From Roseibium sp. (GTDB lineage Bacteria; Pseudomonadota; Alphaproteobacteria; Rhizobiales; Stappiaceae), in assembly GCA_017643925.1 (NCBI GenBank), contig JAEPML010000002.1, positions 248,001 through 312,000 on the forward strand: a DNA stretch of 64,000 nt, written 5' to 3'. A program made the translations under genes and the position numbers. Positions 53,100 through 61,933 of this stretch are shown in pieces. The notes under the pieces are model-generated. The model ran no database searches and was not told the origin of the DNA. It saw nothing but the letters and a program-made list of their open reading frames with translations. Numbering within the stretch: the first letter of the stretch is position 1; each line of letters opens with the position of its first letter.

Positions 53100-54035
53100 C
53101 TAATTCAGGTTGGAGTCGTCCAGGGGGACCAGCGCTGTGCCAGCGAGCACGTCGTCGGGATCATGGATTTCGGGAACCTGCGCACAATCGGCGGGTTGCC
53201 CCTCTGCCTGTGACTGGTTCTCCATCAAAGAGGCGCAGATGGGAATTGCGGCTTGCCGGGTCCCCGCGGCGGCGGTCGACATGGCATCGAGCAAGGTGCC
53301 GTCAGTTTCGCCGAGAGCGAGCGCAAGATGCTTGGCAAACAGGGAAATAGTCCTGTCTGCAGAATAATTTGCTGCCTGTCCGGCACCTGACGACGATATC
53401 AGCGCTTCAGGCCGCGCCTCGTGGTCAAGCGAATGTCCATCCAGGAGCGCCATGCTGACGGCATGTGAATTGTTGGTGTCCAGAACCAAGATCACCTCCG
53501 CGGCCGGCAGTGCGTGGATCAGCGCGGCGAAGGCAGATGTCGAGATCCAGGTTCCGTCGCTGATTGCAGCATCCGCATTTTCCGGTTTTTCGCTGGCCCA
53601 GAGCTCGAGCACGTAACCGGGCGTATCGGCGGTGCTGTCGGCCCCTGGCTGTCCAAGTGGCACATTGGCGAAAATGATCAGCCGATCCTGTGCGCCGAGC
53701 TGGTTTGACAGCTCCGTCGCTTTCCGCTTGAGAGCTGCAGCACTTGCCCCTTCGTTTATGAGCAAGTGCACATGTTCAGGCCCGGCGCCAATGCGCGGCG
53801 CGAGGGCTGCAACGACCTTCTCCAGGCTGTGCTTGCAGACCTCGACGGACTGCGGATGCCAAATTGGACAGTTTCCGATGCCCAGAACATGATTTTGAAG
53901 CTGACTGGCCTCCTGCGCACCAGCGGGCGAGAAAAGTTGCGGAGAGGCAACCATTGCAACAGCGGCCAGTGCACCAATCGGACTTGAGCACAAATGGCTA
54001 AACCATCTGCCAATCCATCTGGCCTTGCCTGCCAT
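53100..54035 (-). CDS. Exported caspase-fold-like protein lacking the catalytic dyad
   Basis: This 311-residue protein has a signal peptide (IGALAAVAMVASPQLFSPAGAQ). The mature part follows the order of a C14/metacaspase domain: HVLGIGNCPIWHPQS, HSLEKVVAALAPRIGAGPEH, DRLIIFANVPLG where a GHG His motif is expected, ELWASEK, then AEVILVLDTNNSHAV in place of DACxSG, and ALISSSGAGQAANYSADRTI. Neither catalytic His nor Cys is in place. If the fold call is right it is a pseudo-protease. It is divergent from nothing; a 34-base gap separates it from the convergent YdjM-like gene. Alternative: an unrelated alpha/beta protein. Confidence 0.5.
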   Translation of the reverse strand: MAGKARWIGRWFSHLCSSPIGALAAVAMVASPQLFSPAGAQEASQLQNHVLGIGNCPIWHPQSVEVCKHSLEKVVAALAPRIGAGPEHVHLLINEGASAAALKRKATELSNQLGAQDRLIIFANVPLGQPGADSTADTPGYVLELWASEKPENADAAISDGTWISTSAFAALIHALPAAEVILVLDTNNSHAVSMALLDGHSLDHEARPEALISSSGAGQAANYSADRTISLFAKHLALALGETDGTLLDAMSTAAAGTRQAAIPICASLMENQSQAEGQPADCAQVPEIHDPDDVLAGTALVPLDDSNLN

Positions 54036-54250
54036 CCTGTTTCCCAGCGATTGTTCGGAGCACTTGGGCAATTTTACTATCCGGGCGATTGGCCTGCAGG
54101 AATTAATCTGATTTTTCCAATAGAACTCCGATGAATAAATTTATCAACTCGCATTTTTGGGATCCCGCATTCAAGCAAAGAAAACGCAAGGGTCACGCGA
54201 GTTTTATGTTTTAGTTGTTGGAGTTCTGTGGATTTTCTTTAAAGACGGGA

Positions 54251-54775
54251 TCAACAGCTGAGCTGTTTGAGCTTCTCGATCACGTGAATTGTGTCGTCCG
54301 TCATGGTTCCGGTGTCTGCCTCGCCGACAGCGCGCACCATTGCAATCATGTCCGGGAGCACATCCCGCCCACCCAGATGAACAGTTCTCTTGATGTGGCG
54401 CCGGATCATGTCGTCCGGATTGCTGCTCTGGTTGGCCAACCAGCGCGAGAACACAAACAGGTCGTTGGCCTCAGCGCCGGAGACCTGAAAGACGGCCTGA
54501 ACCTGCTCAAGGATGGTGTCCTGCTCCGCCTTTGAAATACCGCCGTCGGCTTCGGCCACGAGAACCAGCAAGGCAGTCCCCGTCACCCTCGGGTCGTCGA
54601 CACCTTCCGAGGGATGTTGGTTCGCCCGGGTCTGAAATCCAAAGCGCCGCGCCGCCGCCTTGACATCCTGGGCAGCATCCAGCGCCGCACGCGTGGTGTC
54701 CGCTGCCTGACGAATGCGATAGAACCAGAAGGCGGCTGCGGCGAGAACGCCGAGCGCTGCAAGTAGAATATGCAA
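54251..54775 (-). CDS. TerB-like protein with N-terminal membrane anchor
   Basis: This protein of about 174 residues has a membrane helix (ILLAALGVLAAAAFWFY), then a helical TerB-type domain. The domain includes TALLVLVAEADGGISKAEQDTILEQ, the acidic DGxxSKxE pattern of tellurite-resistance/DnaJ-associated TerB folds, and DDTIHVIEKLKQL. The start is probably TTG at 54775 with GGAG upstream; a TTG at 54790 has no site. The function is unknown. It follows trpE(G) on the same strand with 66 bases between, so it may be co-transcribed. Confidence 0.7.
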   Translation of the reverse strand: MHILLAALGVLAAAAFWFYRIRQAADTTRAALDAAQDVKAAARRFGFQTRANQHPSEGVDDPRVTGTALLVLVAEADGGISKAEQDTILEQVQAVFQVSGAEANDLFVFSRWLANQSSNPDDMIRRHIKRTVHLGGRDVLPDMIAMVRAVGEADTGTMTDDTIHVIEKLKQLSC

Positions 54776-54841
54776 TGATTTACTCCACAAATTACTGCTT
54801 GCAGCTATAACGCAGCCCGGCCAACGATGTCATGTCAATTT

Positions 54842-57028
54842 TTACGATGCTTCGGCCACGATCCGGGCCTTGGCCTCAACCAGCCTTTCAACGACATTTT
54901 CGATGATCTTGTGTCCGGCATCCTGATCCAGCGACATGATCGATTCAGGATGGAACTGAACCGCCGCGATGGCTTCCTTTTTGTGTTCAATCGCCATGAC
55001 AACGCCGTCTTCGGTCTCCGCTGTGACGCGAATGTCGGCAGGTAGCGTGTCGCGTTTGGCGAACAGGGAATGATACCGGCCGACCACGACCGGCGCATTC
55101 AGGCCATCGAACAGCATGGAATTGCCCGACAGGTTGATAGGCGACGGCTTGCCGTGCATTGGAACATCCAGTTGACCCAGTTCCGCTCCGAAATACTCGG
55201 ACAACGCCTGCAGACCGAGGCAGACACCGAAGATCGGCAAGGCACGTGCGCGCGCGCGGCCGATGGTCGATGAACAGTCGAAGTCCTGCGGATTGCCGGG
55301 TCCTGGTGACAGGACAACCAGGTCCGGATCAACGTCGTGAAAGACATGATCGGCCACCGGTGTCCGGTAGGTGACAACGTCAGCCCCCGTCTGGCGGAAA
55401 TAGTTGGCCAGCGTGTGCACAAAGCTGTCTTCATGGTCGACCAGAAGGATTTTCAGGCCCTTGCCGGGTTTCTCCTGCTTGCGCACCTCTGAGGATTTGG
55501 TGGCAAGACCAGCCTCGCGAACGGCAGCGCGCATCGCTTCGGCCTTGAGTTCGGTCTCTGCCTCTTCGTCCTGCGGATTGCTGTCGTAAAGCAGCGTGGC
55601 GCCTGCTCGGATCTGGGCCATGCCGTCCTTGATACGCACGGTTCTGAGGGTCAGGCCGGTGTTCATGTCACCGTTGAACAGAACCGCGCCGATCGCGCCG
55701 CCATACCAGGCCCGCGGTGACTTCTCGTTCTGTTCGATGAACTCCATCGCCCAACGTTTCGGGGCTCCGGTAACCGTGACGGCCCATGTGTGGGACAGGA
55801 ATGCATCGAGCGCATCCATGTCCTCGCGCAAGGTGCCCTCGATATGGTCCACCGTGTGGATCAGGCGCGAATACATTTCAATCTGGCGACGGCCGATGAC
55901 CTTGACCGAACCCGGGACACAGACACGGCTCTTGTCGTTTCGGTCGACGTCCGAACACATGGTGAGCTCGGCTTCGTCCTTTGCGGAGTTCAGCAGCTTC
56001 CGGATCTGCGCCTCGTCTTCGATCGCATTCTTGCCGCGGCGGATGGTACCCGAAATCGGGCAGGTCTCCACGCGCCGGCCCCCGGTCACCCGGACATACA
56101 TCTCGGGTGATGCGCCGACGAGATATTCCTCGTTGCCGAGATTGAAGAAGAAGGAATAGGGCGAGGGATTGATCTGGGCGAGCCTGCGGGAAACTGCAGA
56201 GGGTGGATTGGCACATGGTTCGTAGAAGGTCTGACCGGGAACCGTCTCGAATAGGTCGCCGCGGCGGAAGTAGTCCTTGGCCTTCTCGACCAGCTTTGCA
56301 TATTCGCCCGGCTCATGGTCCCCTCGGCCCGGGTCGCGGTTGGCCGGTGTGTACTGGCGTTTCTCGCCAGTGCGCTCCAGACCCTTGGTGGTTTTGCCAT
56401 TCACGACGAAGTCGTATTCCAGCACGTAGGCCCGCTTGCCGTGGTGATCGACGATCAGGATTTCGTCAGGCAGGAACAGAACAACATCGCGCTGATCGTC
56501 CGGGCGCTGCAGCTTCAGGTCGATCGGCTCGAACTGGAACGCCACGTCATAGCCAAACGCACCATAGAGACCGAGCTGGTCATCGTCGCAGGCAAAGAGA
56601 TCTTTGAGGGCCCGGACGATGGAGAATGTCGAGGGCTGACGGGAGCGTTCCTCTTCATTGAAAAGACGATCGGGCTTCTTGACCGTCAGGTCGATACGCT
56701 CCTCGCTCGCTTCGAAGGTCTCGACGTCCGCGTGGTTTTTCAGCGCGTCGACGATCGCCGGCAAAATGATTTTGCCGCGCTCGTTCAGTGTCCGGATCTC
56801 AACCTTGCGGTCGGCAGCTTCCATCACGAGGGGTGGGTTGACGAGGGCCATGTCCCAGCGCGTGTACCGGCCAGGATATTCGTAAGAAGAGGCCAGGACC
56901 GCACCACGTTCCGCATCCAGCCGGTCGATCCACTCGGAGGTACCCGTCTCGTAATCGGAGGGACGAGACGTGCGCAGGATCGTGATCCCGCCGGTCGTTT
57001 CAAAAGTCTGGTCTGCCAGTGCCGGCAT
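54842..57028 (-). CDS. trpE(G): Fused anthranilate synthase TrpE(G)
   Basis: This protein of about 728 residues has both TrpE and TrpG in one chain, as in rhizobia and relatives. The TrpE half (about 1-510) has [25 protein letters not shown], then [23 protein letters not shown] and [15 protein letters not shown]. The TrpG half has [49 protein letters not shown] with the catalytic Cys, and QFHPESIMS with the His. It makes anthranilate from chorismate and glutamine, the first step of tryptophan synthesis. The ATG at 57028 matches the family start. A leader peptide and alternative hairpins lie upstream. Confidence 0.95.
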   Translation of the reverse strand: MPALADQTFETTGGITILRTSRPSDYETGTSEWIDRLDAERGAVLASSYEYPGRYTRWDMALVNPPLVMEAADRKVEIRTLNERGKIILPAIVDALKNHADVETFEASEERIDLTVKKPDRLFNEEERSRQPSTFSIVRALKDLFACDDDQLGLYGAFGYDVAFQFEPIDLKLQRPDDQRDVVLFLPDEILIVDHHGKRAYVLEYDFVVNGKTTKGLERTGEKRQYTPANRDPGRGDHEPGEYAKLVEKAKDYFRRGDLFETVPGQTFYEPCANPPSAVSRRLAQINPSPYSFFFNLGNEEYLVGASPEMYVRVTGGRRVETCPISGTIRRGKNAIEDEAQIRKLLNSAKDEAELTMCSDVDRNDKSRVCVPGSVKVIGRRQIEMYSRLIHTVDHIEGTLREDMDALDAFLSHTWAVTVTGAPKRWAMEFIEQNEKSPRAWYGGAIGAVLFNGDMNTGLTLRTVRIKDGMAQIRAGATLLYDSNPQDEEAETELKAEAMRAAVREAGLATKSSEVRKQEKPGKGLKILLVDHEDSFVHTLANYFRQTGADVVTYRTPVADHVFHDVDPDLVVLSPGPGNPQDFDCSSTIGRARARALPIFGVCLGLQALSEYFGAELGQLDVPMHGKPSPINLSGNSMLFDGLNAPVVVGRYHSLFAKRDTLPADIRVTAETEDGVVMAIEHKKEAIAAVQFHPESIMSLDQDAGHKIIENVVERLVEAKARIVAEAS

Positions 57029-57066
57029 GGTGTTTATGTTCCCGTTCTGGTGGCCGAGTGTTGGTT

Positions 57067-57164
57067 TGGCGGCCTTATAAAGCACCAAGGCCGCCAGCGG
57101 TATCCCGCGGCGGCCTTTGGTTCAAACTTTGATCCGTTCAGAGCATGAGTGATCGCTGGCCGCC
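57067..57164 (-). promoter_or_regulatory. trp leader alternative-hairpin region (attenuator)
   Basis: Four segments can pair with each other on the minus-strand RNA. Order from 5' to 3' is A GGCGGCC (57158-57164), B AAGGCCGCC (57109-57117), C TGGCGGCCTT (57087-57096) and D AAGGCCGCCA (57067-57076). A-B, B-C and C-D are mutually exclusive. The B-C hairpin also has inner GCGG-GATA-CCGC and is followed by GGTGCTTTAT. The arrangement matches attenuation by ribosome stalling, but the T-run is weak, so which hairpin terminates is uncertain. Confidence 0.65.
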
Positions 57165-57211
57165 TATTTCGCGCCGCGCCACCACCAAGCTGCTTTCAGG
57201 TTCATCTTCAT
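57164..57211 (-). CDS. trpL: trp leader peptide (15 aa, WWW)
   Basis: The reading frame encodes MKMNLKAAWWWRGAK followed by TAG. Three consecutive Trp codons, located upstream of trpE(G) in the right orientation, are the hallmark of a trp attenuator leader as known in Sinorhizobium (where the leader also releases a small RNA, rnTrpL). It is too short for routine gene callers. Stalling at the Trp codons would sit just before pairing segment A. A second ATG at codon 3 could also start it. Confidence 0.88.
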   Translation of the reverse strand: MKMNLKAAWWWRGAK

Positions 57212-57391
57212 GGGCAAATGCATAGCGGAACTGTGAAAGGCTGGCAATGCCTTTGTTGGGGATCGGTGCCTGGCCCCGTTGCCAGCGTGTGGTTTCTGTT
57301 GGCGAAATGACGAAATGGTTTGTCCTGTTTGAATTGAACTGGTCTAAGCGATAAAAGCCGAATGATAATCCCGGGAGAGGGGCTGGGGCAT

Positions 57392-58792
57392 ATGGAACAT
57401 TACGAACTGATCGTGATCGGCAGCGGACCTGCTGGTCGGCGCGCAGCGATCCAGGCAGCCAAGTTCGGGCGCCGCGTGCTTGTTGTCGAACGCGGACGAC
57501 GGGTGGGTGGCGTTTCCGTTCACACCGGTACCATCCCGTCCAAGACCCTTCGCGAAACGGTGCTCAATCTGACCGGTTGGCGCGAACGTGGCTTTTATGG
57601 CCGCTCTTACCGGGTCAAGGACGATCTGACCGCAGCGGACCTGCGCGCGCGGCTTCACATCACGCTTGACCACGAGGTCGAGGTGCTGGAACACCAGTTC
57701 GCCCGCAACAAGGTTGACACGATGCGTGGTGAGGCGCGTTTCCTCGATCCCCACAAGATCGAGGTTGAGGGGGAAGCCGGCGAAGTCCTGACTTTCTCGG
57801 CAGACAAGTTTGTCATTGCCGTCGGGACAAGGCCGTTTCGGCCCGACTATGTGCCTTTTGACGGGCAGTATGTGCTCGACAGCGACGAGATCCTGGAACT
57901 CACCGAATTGCCCCGCACAATTGCCGTGATCGGAGCAGGTGTCATTGGTGTTGAATATGCGACGATTTTTTCCGCGCTCGATGTGCACGTGACGCTGGTT
58001 GAACCCCGCGAGACAATGCTGGACTTCCTGGACAAGGAACTGGTTGCCGATTTCACGCATCAGCTCCGGGACAGGGGCATTGCGCTGCGGTTCGGGGCAA
58101 CGGTTGAAACAATCGAAAAGCATGGACCCGGTGACTGCGAAATAACGCTGGCGGGCGGCCGCTCCGTGCGCTCCAACGTGATCCTGTTCGCAGCCGGTCG
58201 CATGGGGGCAACACCGAAACTGAACCTTTCAAGCTGCGGGCTGGAAGTGGATCATCGGGGGCGTCTGACCGTGGATCCGATGACCTTCCAGACAAACGTG
58301 CCGCATATTTTTGCAGCCGGTGACGTGATTGGCTTCCCGAGCCTGGCCTCGACATCGATGGAGCAGGGCCGTATTGCCGCCTGCCATGCGTTGAACGAGA
58401 CCGCCTATGATCCGCCAGAGTTCTTCCCGTATGGGATTTACGCTGTTCCTGAAATCTCGACGGTCGGCATGACCGAAGAGGAGATCAAGGAAAGGGGCAT
58501 TCCCTATGAATGCGGAGTGGCTCGTTTCAGGGAGACTTCGAGGGGCCACATCATGGGGCTCGACACCGGCATGCTGAAAATGATCTTCTCCCTGAAGACC
58601 CGGCGTCTTCTCGGGTGTCACATTGTGGGTGAGGGGGCAACCGAGCTTGTTCACATCGGACAGGCGGTTCTGAACCTCAAGGGCACACTGGAATATTTCG
58701 TCGAGAATACCTTCAATTATCCGACCCTTGCCGAAGCATACAAGATAGCCGCGCTTGACGCCTGGAACCGAATGCCGCCGCTAGAGGACTAG
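57392..58792 (+). CDS. sthA: Soluble pyridine nucleotide transhydrogenase
   Basis: This 466-residue protein has the same length as E. coli SthA. It has an N-terminal FAD motif ELIVIGSGPAGRRAAIQAAKFG, a NAD(P)-binding GAGVIGVEYA, FAAGDVIGFPSLASTSMEQG and a C-terminal dimer domain (FNYPTLAEAYKIAALD). The dithiol of related lipoamide dehydrogenases is absent: GGVSVHTGTIPSKTLR has no Cys, as expected for SthA, which interconverts NADPH and NADH. The ATG at 57392 gives the canonical MEHYELIVIGSGP. Confidence 0.92.
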   Translation: MEHYELIVIGSGPAGRRAAIQAAKFGRRVLVVERGRRVGGVSVHTGTIPSKTLRETVLNLTGWRERGFYGRSYRVKDDLTAADLRARLHITLDHEVEVLEHQFARNKVDTMRGEARFLDPHKIEVEGEAGEVLTFSADKFVIAVGTRPFRPDYVPFDGQYVLDSDEILELTELPRTIAVIGAGVIGVEYATIFSALDVHVTLVEPRETMLDFLDKELVADFTHQLRDRGIALRFGATVETIEKHGPGDCEITLAGGRSVRSNVILFAAGRMGATPKLNLSSCGLEVDHRGRLTVDPMTFQTNVPHIFAAGDVIGFPSLASTSMEQGRIAACHALNETAYDPPEFFPYGIYAVPEISTVGMTEEEIKERGIPYECGVARFRETSRGHIMGLDTGMLKMIFSLKTRRLLGCHIVGEGATELVHIGQAVLNLKGTLEYFVENTFNYPTLAEAYKIAALDAWNRMPPLED

Positions 58793-58908
58793 ATTAATAG
58801 TATTAAATGTAAAGTCTTTCGTATCTGAAGGCATAGTCTTGGGGTAGTCAAGCCGATAGGGTCTGGACGCATTTCAATGCTAATGTGATTCCTTGCGAAA
58901 GATTTTCT

Positions 58909-60330
58909 ATGAGCCAGTCGCTACTTCTGAAGAACGCAGACATCCTTGTGACCATGGATGGCGGCCGGCGGGAAATCAGGGATGGGGGCCTTCACGCTGA
59001 AGACGGCATCCTGAAACAGGTCGGTCCCACCAGTGAACTCCCGGACACAGCAGACAAGGTGATTGACGCGACCGGGAAGATCGTTCTTCCAGGCTTCGTT
59101 AACACCCATCATCACCTCAACCAGACCCTGACACGCAACCTTCCTGCCGCCCAGAACAACAATCTGTTTCCCTGGCTTCAGGCGCATTATCGCATCTGGG
59201 CCAGAACGGGACCGGACGCTTCGCGTGCCAGCACACTGGTCGGTTTGGCCGAGCTTGCCCTGTCAGGTTGCACAACCGTTTTCGACCACACCTACCTCTA
59301 TCAAAGCGGCAACAAGGTCGACTACCAGATCGAGGCCGCGCGGGAGCTTGGCGTGCGGTTCCACGCCAGCCGTGGATCCATGTCCCTGGGCGAAAGCAAG
59401 GGTGGCCTGCCACCGGATGACTGTGTCGAGAGCGAAGACGATATCCTGAACGATACGCTTCGTGTGATCGATCGCTACCACGATGCTGCTCACGGGGCGA
59501 TGACACGCGTTGTGGTGGCTCCATGCTCGCCTTTTTCCGTGTCGGAAGACCTGCTCAGGGAAAGTGCGCGTCTTGCCCGGGACAAGGGTGTCATGCTGCA
59601 CACGCATCTTTGCGAAACACTTGATGAAGAACGCTACACGCTTGAGCGTTTCGGCAAGCGGCCGGTTGAATGGATGGAAGGGCTCGACTGGGTCGGATCC
59701 GATGTCTGGTATGCCCATGCGATCCACGTGGATGACAACGAAATAAAGCTGTTTTCCAGAACGGGCTGCGGAGCTGCCCATTGTCCGTGTTCGAACATGC
59801 GTCTGGCCTCCGGCATTGCCCCGGTCAAGAAATACATGGCCGCTGGCGTGAATGTCGGGCTGGGTGTTGACGGTTCGGCCAGCAATGACAGTTCGAACAT
59901 GCTCCTGGAAGTCAGGCAGGCGATGTTGCTTGCCCGCCTGGAACTCGGGCTGCAACCAACCGATGGTCCGGGCGAACATGCGTCACTGCCTCTGGCTCAT
60001 CCGCTCAGAAGCAAGGAATGGATGACCGCGCGCGAAGCGCTGGAACTGGCGACGATTGGCGGAGCAGCGGTGCTTGGGCGGGACGATATCGGTTCACTGG
60101 AAACAGGCAAATGTGCCGATTTCTTCACTCTGGATCTGAACTCGCTGCAGTTTGCGGGCGGTCTGCACGATCCGGTCGCCGCGGTGGTGTTCTGCGCGCC
60201 GCACTCGGTTGACACCACGGTCGTTCACGGGAAAGTCGTCGTGGAAGACGGCAGGATCGTCACCATGGACATGGAACCGGTTATCGAGATCCACAACAGG
60301 TTGAGCCTGGAACTGGCATCCGGCGCCTGA
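58909..60330 (+). CDS. 8-oxoguanine deaminase (amidohydrolase)
   Basis: This 473-residue amidohydrolase has THHHLNQTLTRNLPAAQ for the first metal His pair, HTHLCETLDEE and HAIHVDDNEIKL for later His positions, then GVDGSASNDSSNMLLEVRQ with the catalytic Asp. ASRGSMSLGESKGGLPPD and CGAAHCPCSNMRLASGIAPV match the 8-oxoguanine deaminase group. It converts 8-oxoguanine to uric acid, linking oxidised purine to ureide breakdown; allE elsewhere in the window could lie further down that route. The start at 58909 (MSQSLLLKNADILVTM) matches the family. Confidence 0.88.
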   Translation: MSQSLLLKNADILVTMDGGRREIRDGGLHAEDGILKQVGPTSELPDTADKVIDATGKIVLPGFVNTHHHLNQTLTRNLPAAQNNNLFPWLQAHYRIWARTGPDASRASTLVGLAELALSGCTTVFDHTYLYQSGNKVDYQIEAARELGVRFHASRGSMSLGESKGGLPPDDCVESEDDILNDTLRVIDRYHDAAHGAMTRVVVAPCSPFSVSEDLLRESARLARDKGVMLHTHLCETLDEERYTLERFGKRPVEWMEGLDWVGSDVWYAHAIHVDDNEIKLFSRTGCGAAHCPCSNMRLASGIAPVKKYMAAGVNVGLGVDGSASNDSSNMLLEVRQAMLLARLELGLQPTDGPGEHASLPLAHPLRSKEWMTAREALELATIGGAAVLGRDDIGSLETGKCADFFTLDLNSLQFAGGLHDPVAAVVFCAPHSVDTTVVHGKVVVEDGRIVTMDMEPVIEIHNRLSLELASGA

Positions 60331-60336
60331 CCGCGG

Positions 60337-61101
60337 TCAGCAAAGCCAGCAATCATCCGGCATTGTGGCTGCGGCGACTTCGCCGCCATTGTCGATCCAG
60401 TCAAGGATACCCTTCTCGACATTCACGACATTCGTGAAGCCTGCCTGTCCGGACAGGTACTCGGACAGGACTTCGCTGCGCGCTCCGGTGCGGCACAGGA
60501 GCACCAGTTCCTGGTTCGGTGAGGAAATGAGCGATTGAAGTTTCTCGCCGAACAACGGATTAACGTTTCCGCCCTGGTCGAAGAACGTCGCCAGATGCGT
60601 TCCGGGGATTGTTCCGGTTGCCTGCCATTCGTCAGGTCGGCGGATGTCGATAACCACGGCACCGGCGGCCAGCTTGGCCTTCAATTCGTCATTGCCGATG
60701 TCGGAGAACTTCTTGCCCTTGACCTCCAGCAGTTCAATTTCAAACTTGAGCGTGGCATTGGGTGGAATGACACCGCCGGCCCCTTGTGGACCGTAGGCCA
60801 GGTCCGGCGGAATAATCAGCTCGCGTTTGCCGCCGACCTGCATGCCCTCGACGCCTTTTTCCCAACCTGGAATGACACGGCGTTCCCCCAGGGTGAACGA
60901 GAACGGTGTGCCGCGGTCGACACTGGAATCGAACTTGGTGCCATCCATCAGCCAGCCCGTGTAGTGCACCACAACGGTCTCACCGACATTGGCCTCTTCT
61001 CCCGTACCCTTTTCGATATCACGTATCTGGAGTTCTTCCTGAGCTGCCGCGGAAACACTGAAAACCAGCGCGAACACGAGTGTGAGAAGGTTTCTGATCA
61101 T
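60337..61101 (-). CDS. Exported FKBP-type peptidyl-prolyl isomerase fused to a rhodanese domain
   Basis: This 254-residue protein has a signal peptide (LLTLVFALVFSVSAAAQ). An FKBP domain (about residues 22-130; VVVHYTGWLMDGTKFDSSVD, then VIPGWEKGVEGMQVGGKREL, IPPDLAYGP) is followed by a rhodanese domain (about 135-245; AVVIDIRRPDEWQATGTIPG, quoted in part, and LVLLCRTGARSEV, with active-site Cys and loop Arg intact). It ends in CWLC. Both domains appear active and would act in the periplasm. AAAGGA precedes the ATG at 61101. It is convergent with the deaminase gene. Confidence 0.87.
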   Translation of the reverse strand: MIRNLLTLVFALVFSVSAAAQEELQIRDIEKGTGEEANVGETVVVHYTGWLMDGTKFDSSVDRGTPFSFTLGERRVIPGWEKGVEGMQVGGKRELIIPPDLAYGPQGAGGVIPPNATLKFEIELLEVKGKKFSDIGNDELKAKLAAGAVVIDIRRPDEWQATGTIPGTHLATFFDQGGNVNPLFGEKLQSLISSPNQELVLLCRTGARSEVLSEYLSGQAGFTNVVNVEKGILDWIDNGGEVAAATMPDDCWLC

Positions 61102-61184
61102 GTTGGTCCTTTCATTTGGACGGCTTCGGCACTCCAGCCGTAACTGGACCCGGTTCATGTCGAAGGCAAGGCAATTTGTCGTGT

Positions 61185-61760
61185 TCAGGGCGTTTTTTTC
61201 TCAGCCGCGGAGCGGATCAGCTTTTCCAGAAGCTCGGCCAGTTGTGCTTGTTCTTTTCCGCTTAACCCGTCGATGGCTGTGTGCTGTACCTCCACGTAGG
61301 CAGGGATCATCTCCTTGATCAGTTTCAGTCCTTTTTCCGTCAGACAAACAGACAGGGCGCGCCGGTCCTCCGGATTGGGACAACGGTCCACGTAACCGGC
61401 CTTCTCGAGCTTGTCGACGCGCGCCGTCATGCCGCCCGAGCTCATCATGGTACTGCGGTACAGCTCGGTGGGAGAGAGCTTGTAGGGAGGGCCGGATCTG
61501 ACCAGTGTGGCAAGCACGTCGAACTCGCCGGTTTTCAAACCGATTTCCGCGTAGGCGGGGGCCAGGTAGTCCCGGCTCATGACCTGAGCTGCCTCGTTCA
61601 ACCTGCCGAGAAGAACCATGGGCGTCAGTCGTTCAGCGACTTCCGGCATTTCTGTTTGCCATTGCCTGCGCGCACGTTCGGCACGATCGATCAGCAAGTC
61701 CTCGGGGTCACCAAACAGATGATCCGATGTTTTTCCAGTGGTCCCTCGTGAGGTTGCCAT
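61185..61760 (-). CDS. MarR-family regulator
   Basis: This 191-residue protein has a winged HTH with LSPTELYRSTMMSSGGMTARVDKLEK (recognition helix region) and PNPEDRRALSVCLTEKG (wing). It starts at MATSRGTTGKTSD (61760); upstream starts lie across the operator region. It is divergent from an EamA transporter gene. The palindrome at 61864-61881 lies between and is the likely operator. The ligand is unknown. Confidence 0.9.
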   Translation of the reverse strand: MATSRGTTGKTSDHLFGDPEDLLIDRAERARRQWQTEMPEVAERLTPMVLLGRLNEAAQVMSRDYLAPAYAEIGLKTGEFDVLATLVRSGPPYKLSPTELYRSTMMSSGGMTARVDKLEKAGYVDRCPNPEDRRALSVCLTEKGLKLIKEMIPAYVEVQHTAIDGLSGKEQAQLAELLEKLIRSAAEKKTP

Positions 61761-61863
61761 ATCCGTTCTTTCAAAATTGCTCAGGTGTTTCAGTGCTTTC
61801 TGAGGATGACCTTGGGTGTTCGAATTAGTCATGTCAAGCGACGGTAAGAATCTTGGAATAAAG

Positions 61864-61881
61864 TATCTTGAAATCAAGATA
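61864..61881. promoter_or_regulatory. MarR operator palindrome
   Basis: TATCTTGA-AA-TCAAGATA is a perfect 18-base palindrome in the 173-base gap between the divergent MarR and transporter genes, in the size and style of MarR-family sites. TCTTGGAATA at 61851-61860 may be a degenerate half-site. Confidence 0.75.
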
Positions 61882-61933
61882 AAATTTGTTATCTAGTCAG
61901 GTACCCCGAACAAGGAACAGATTGGACACCCAG

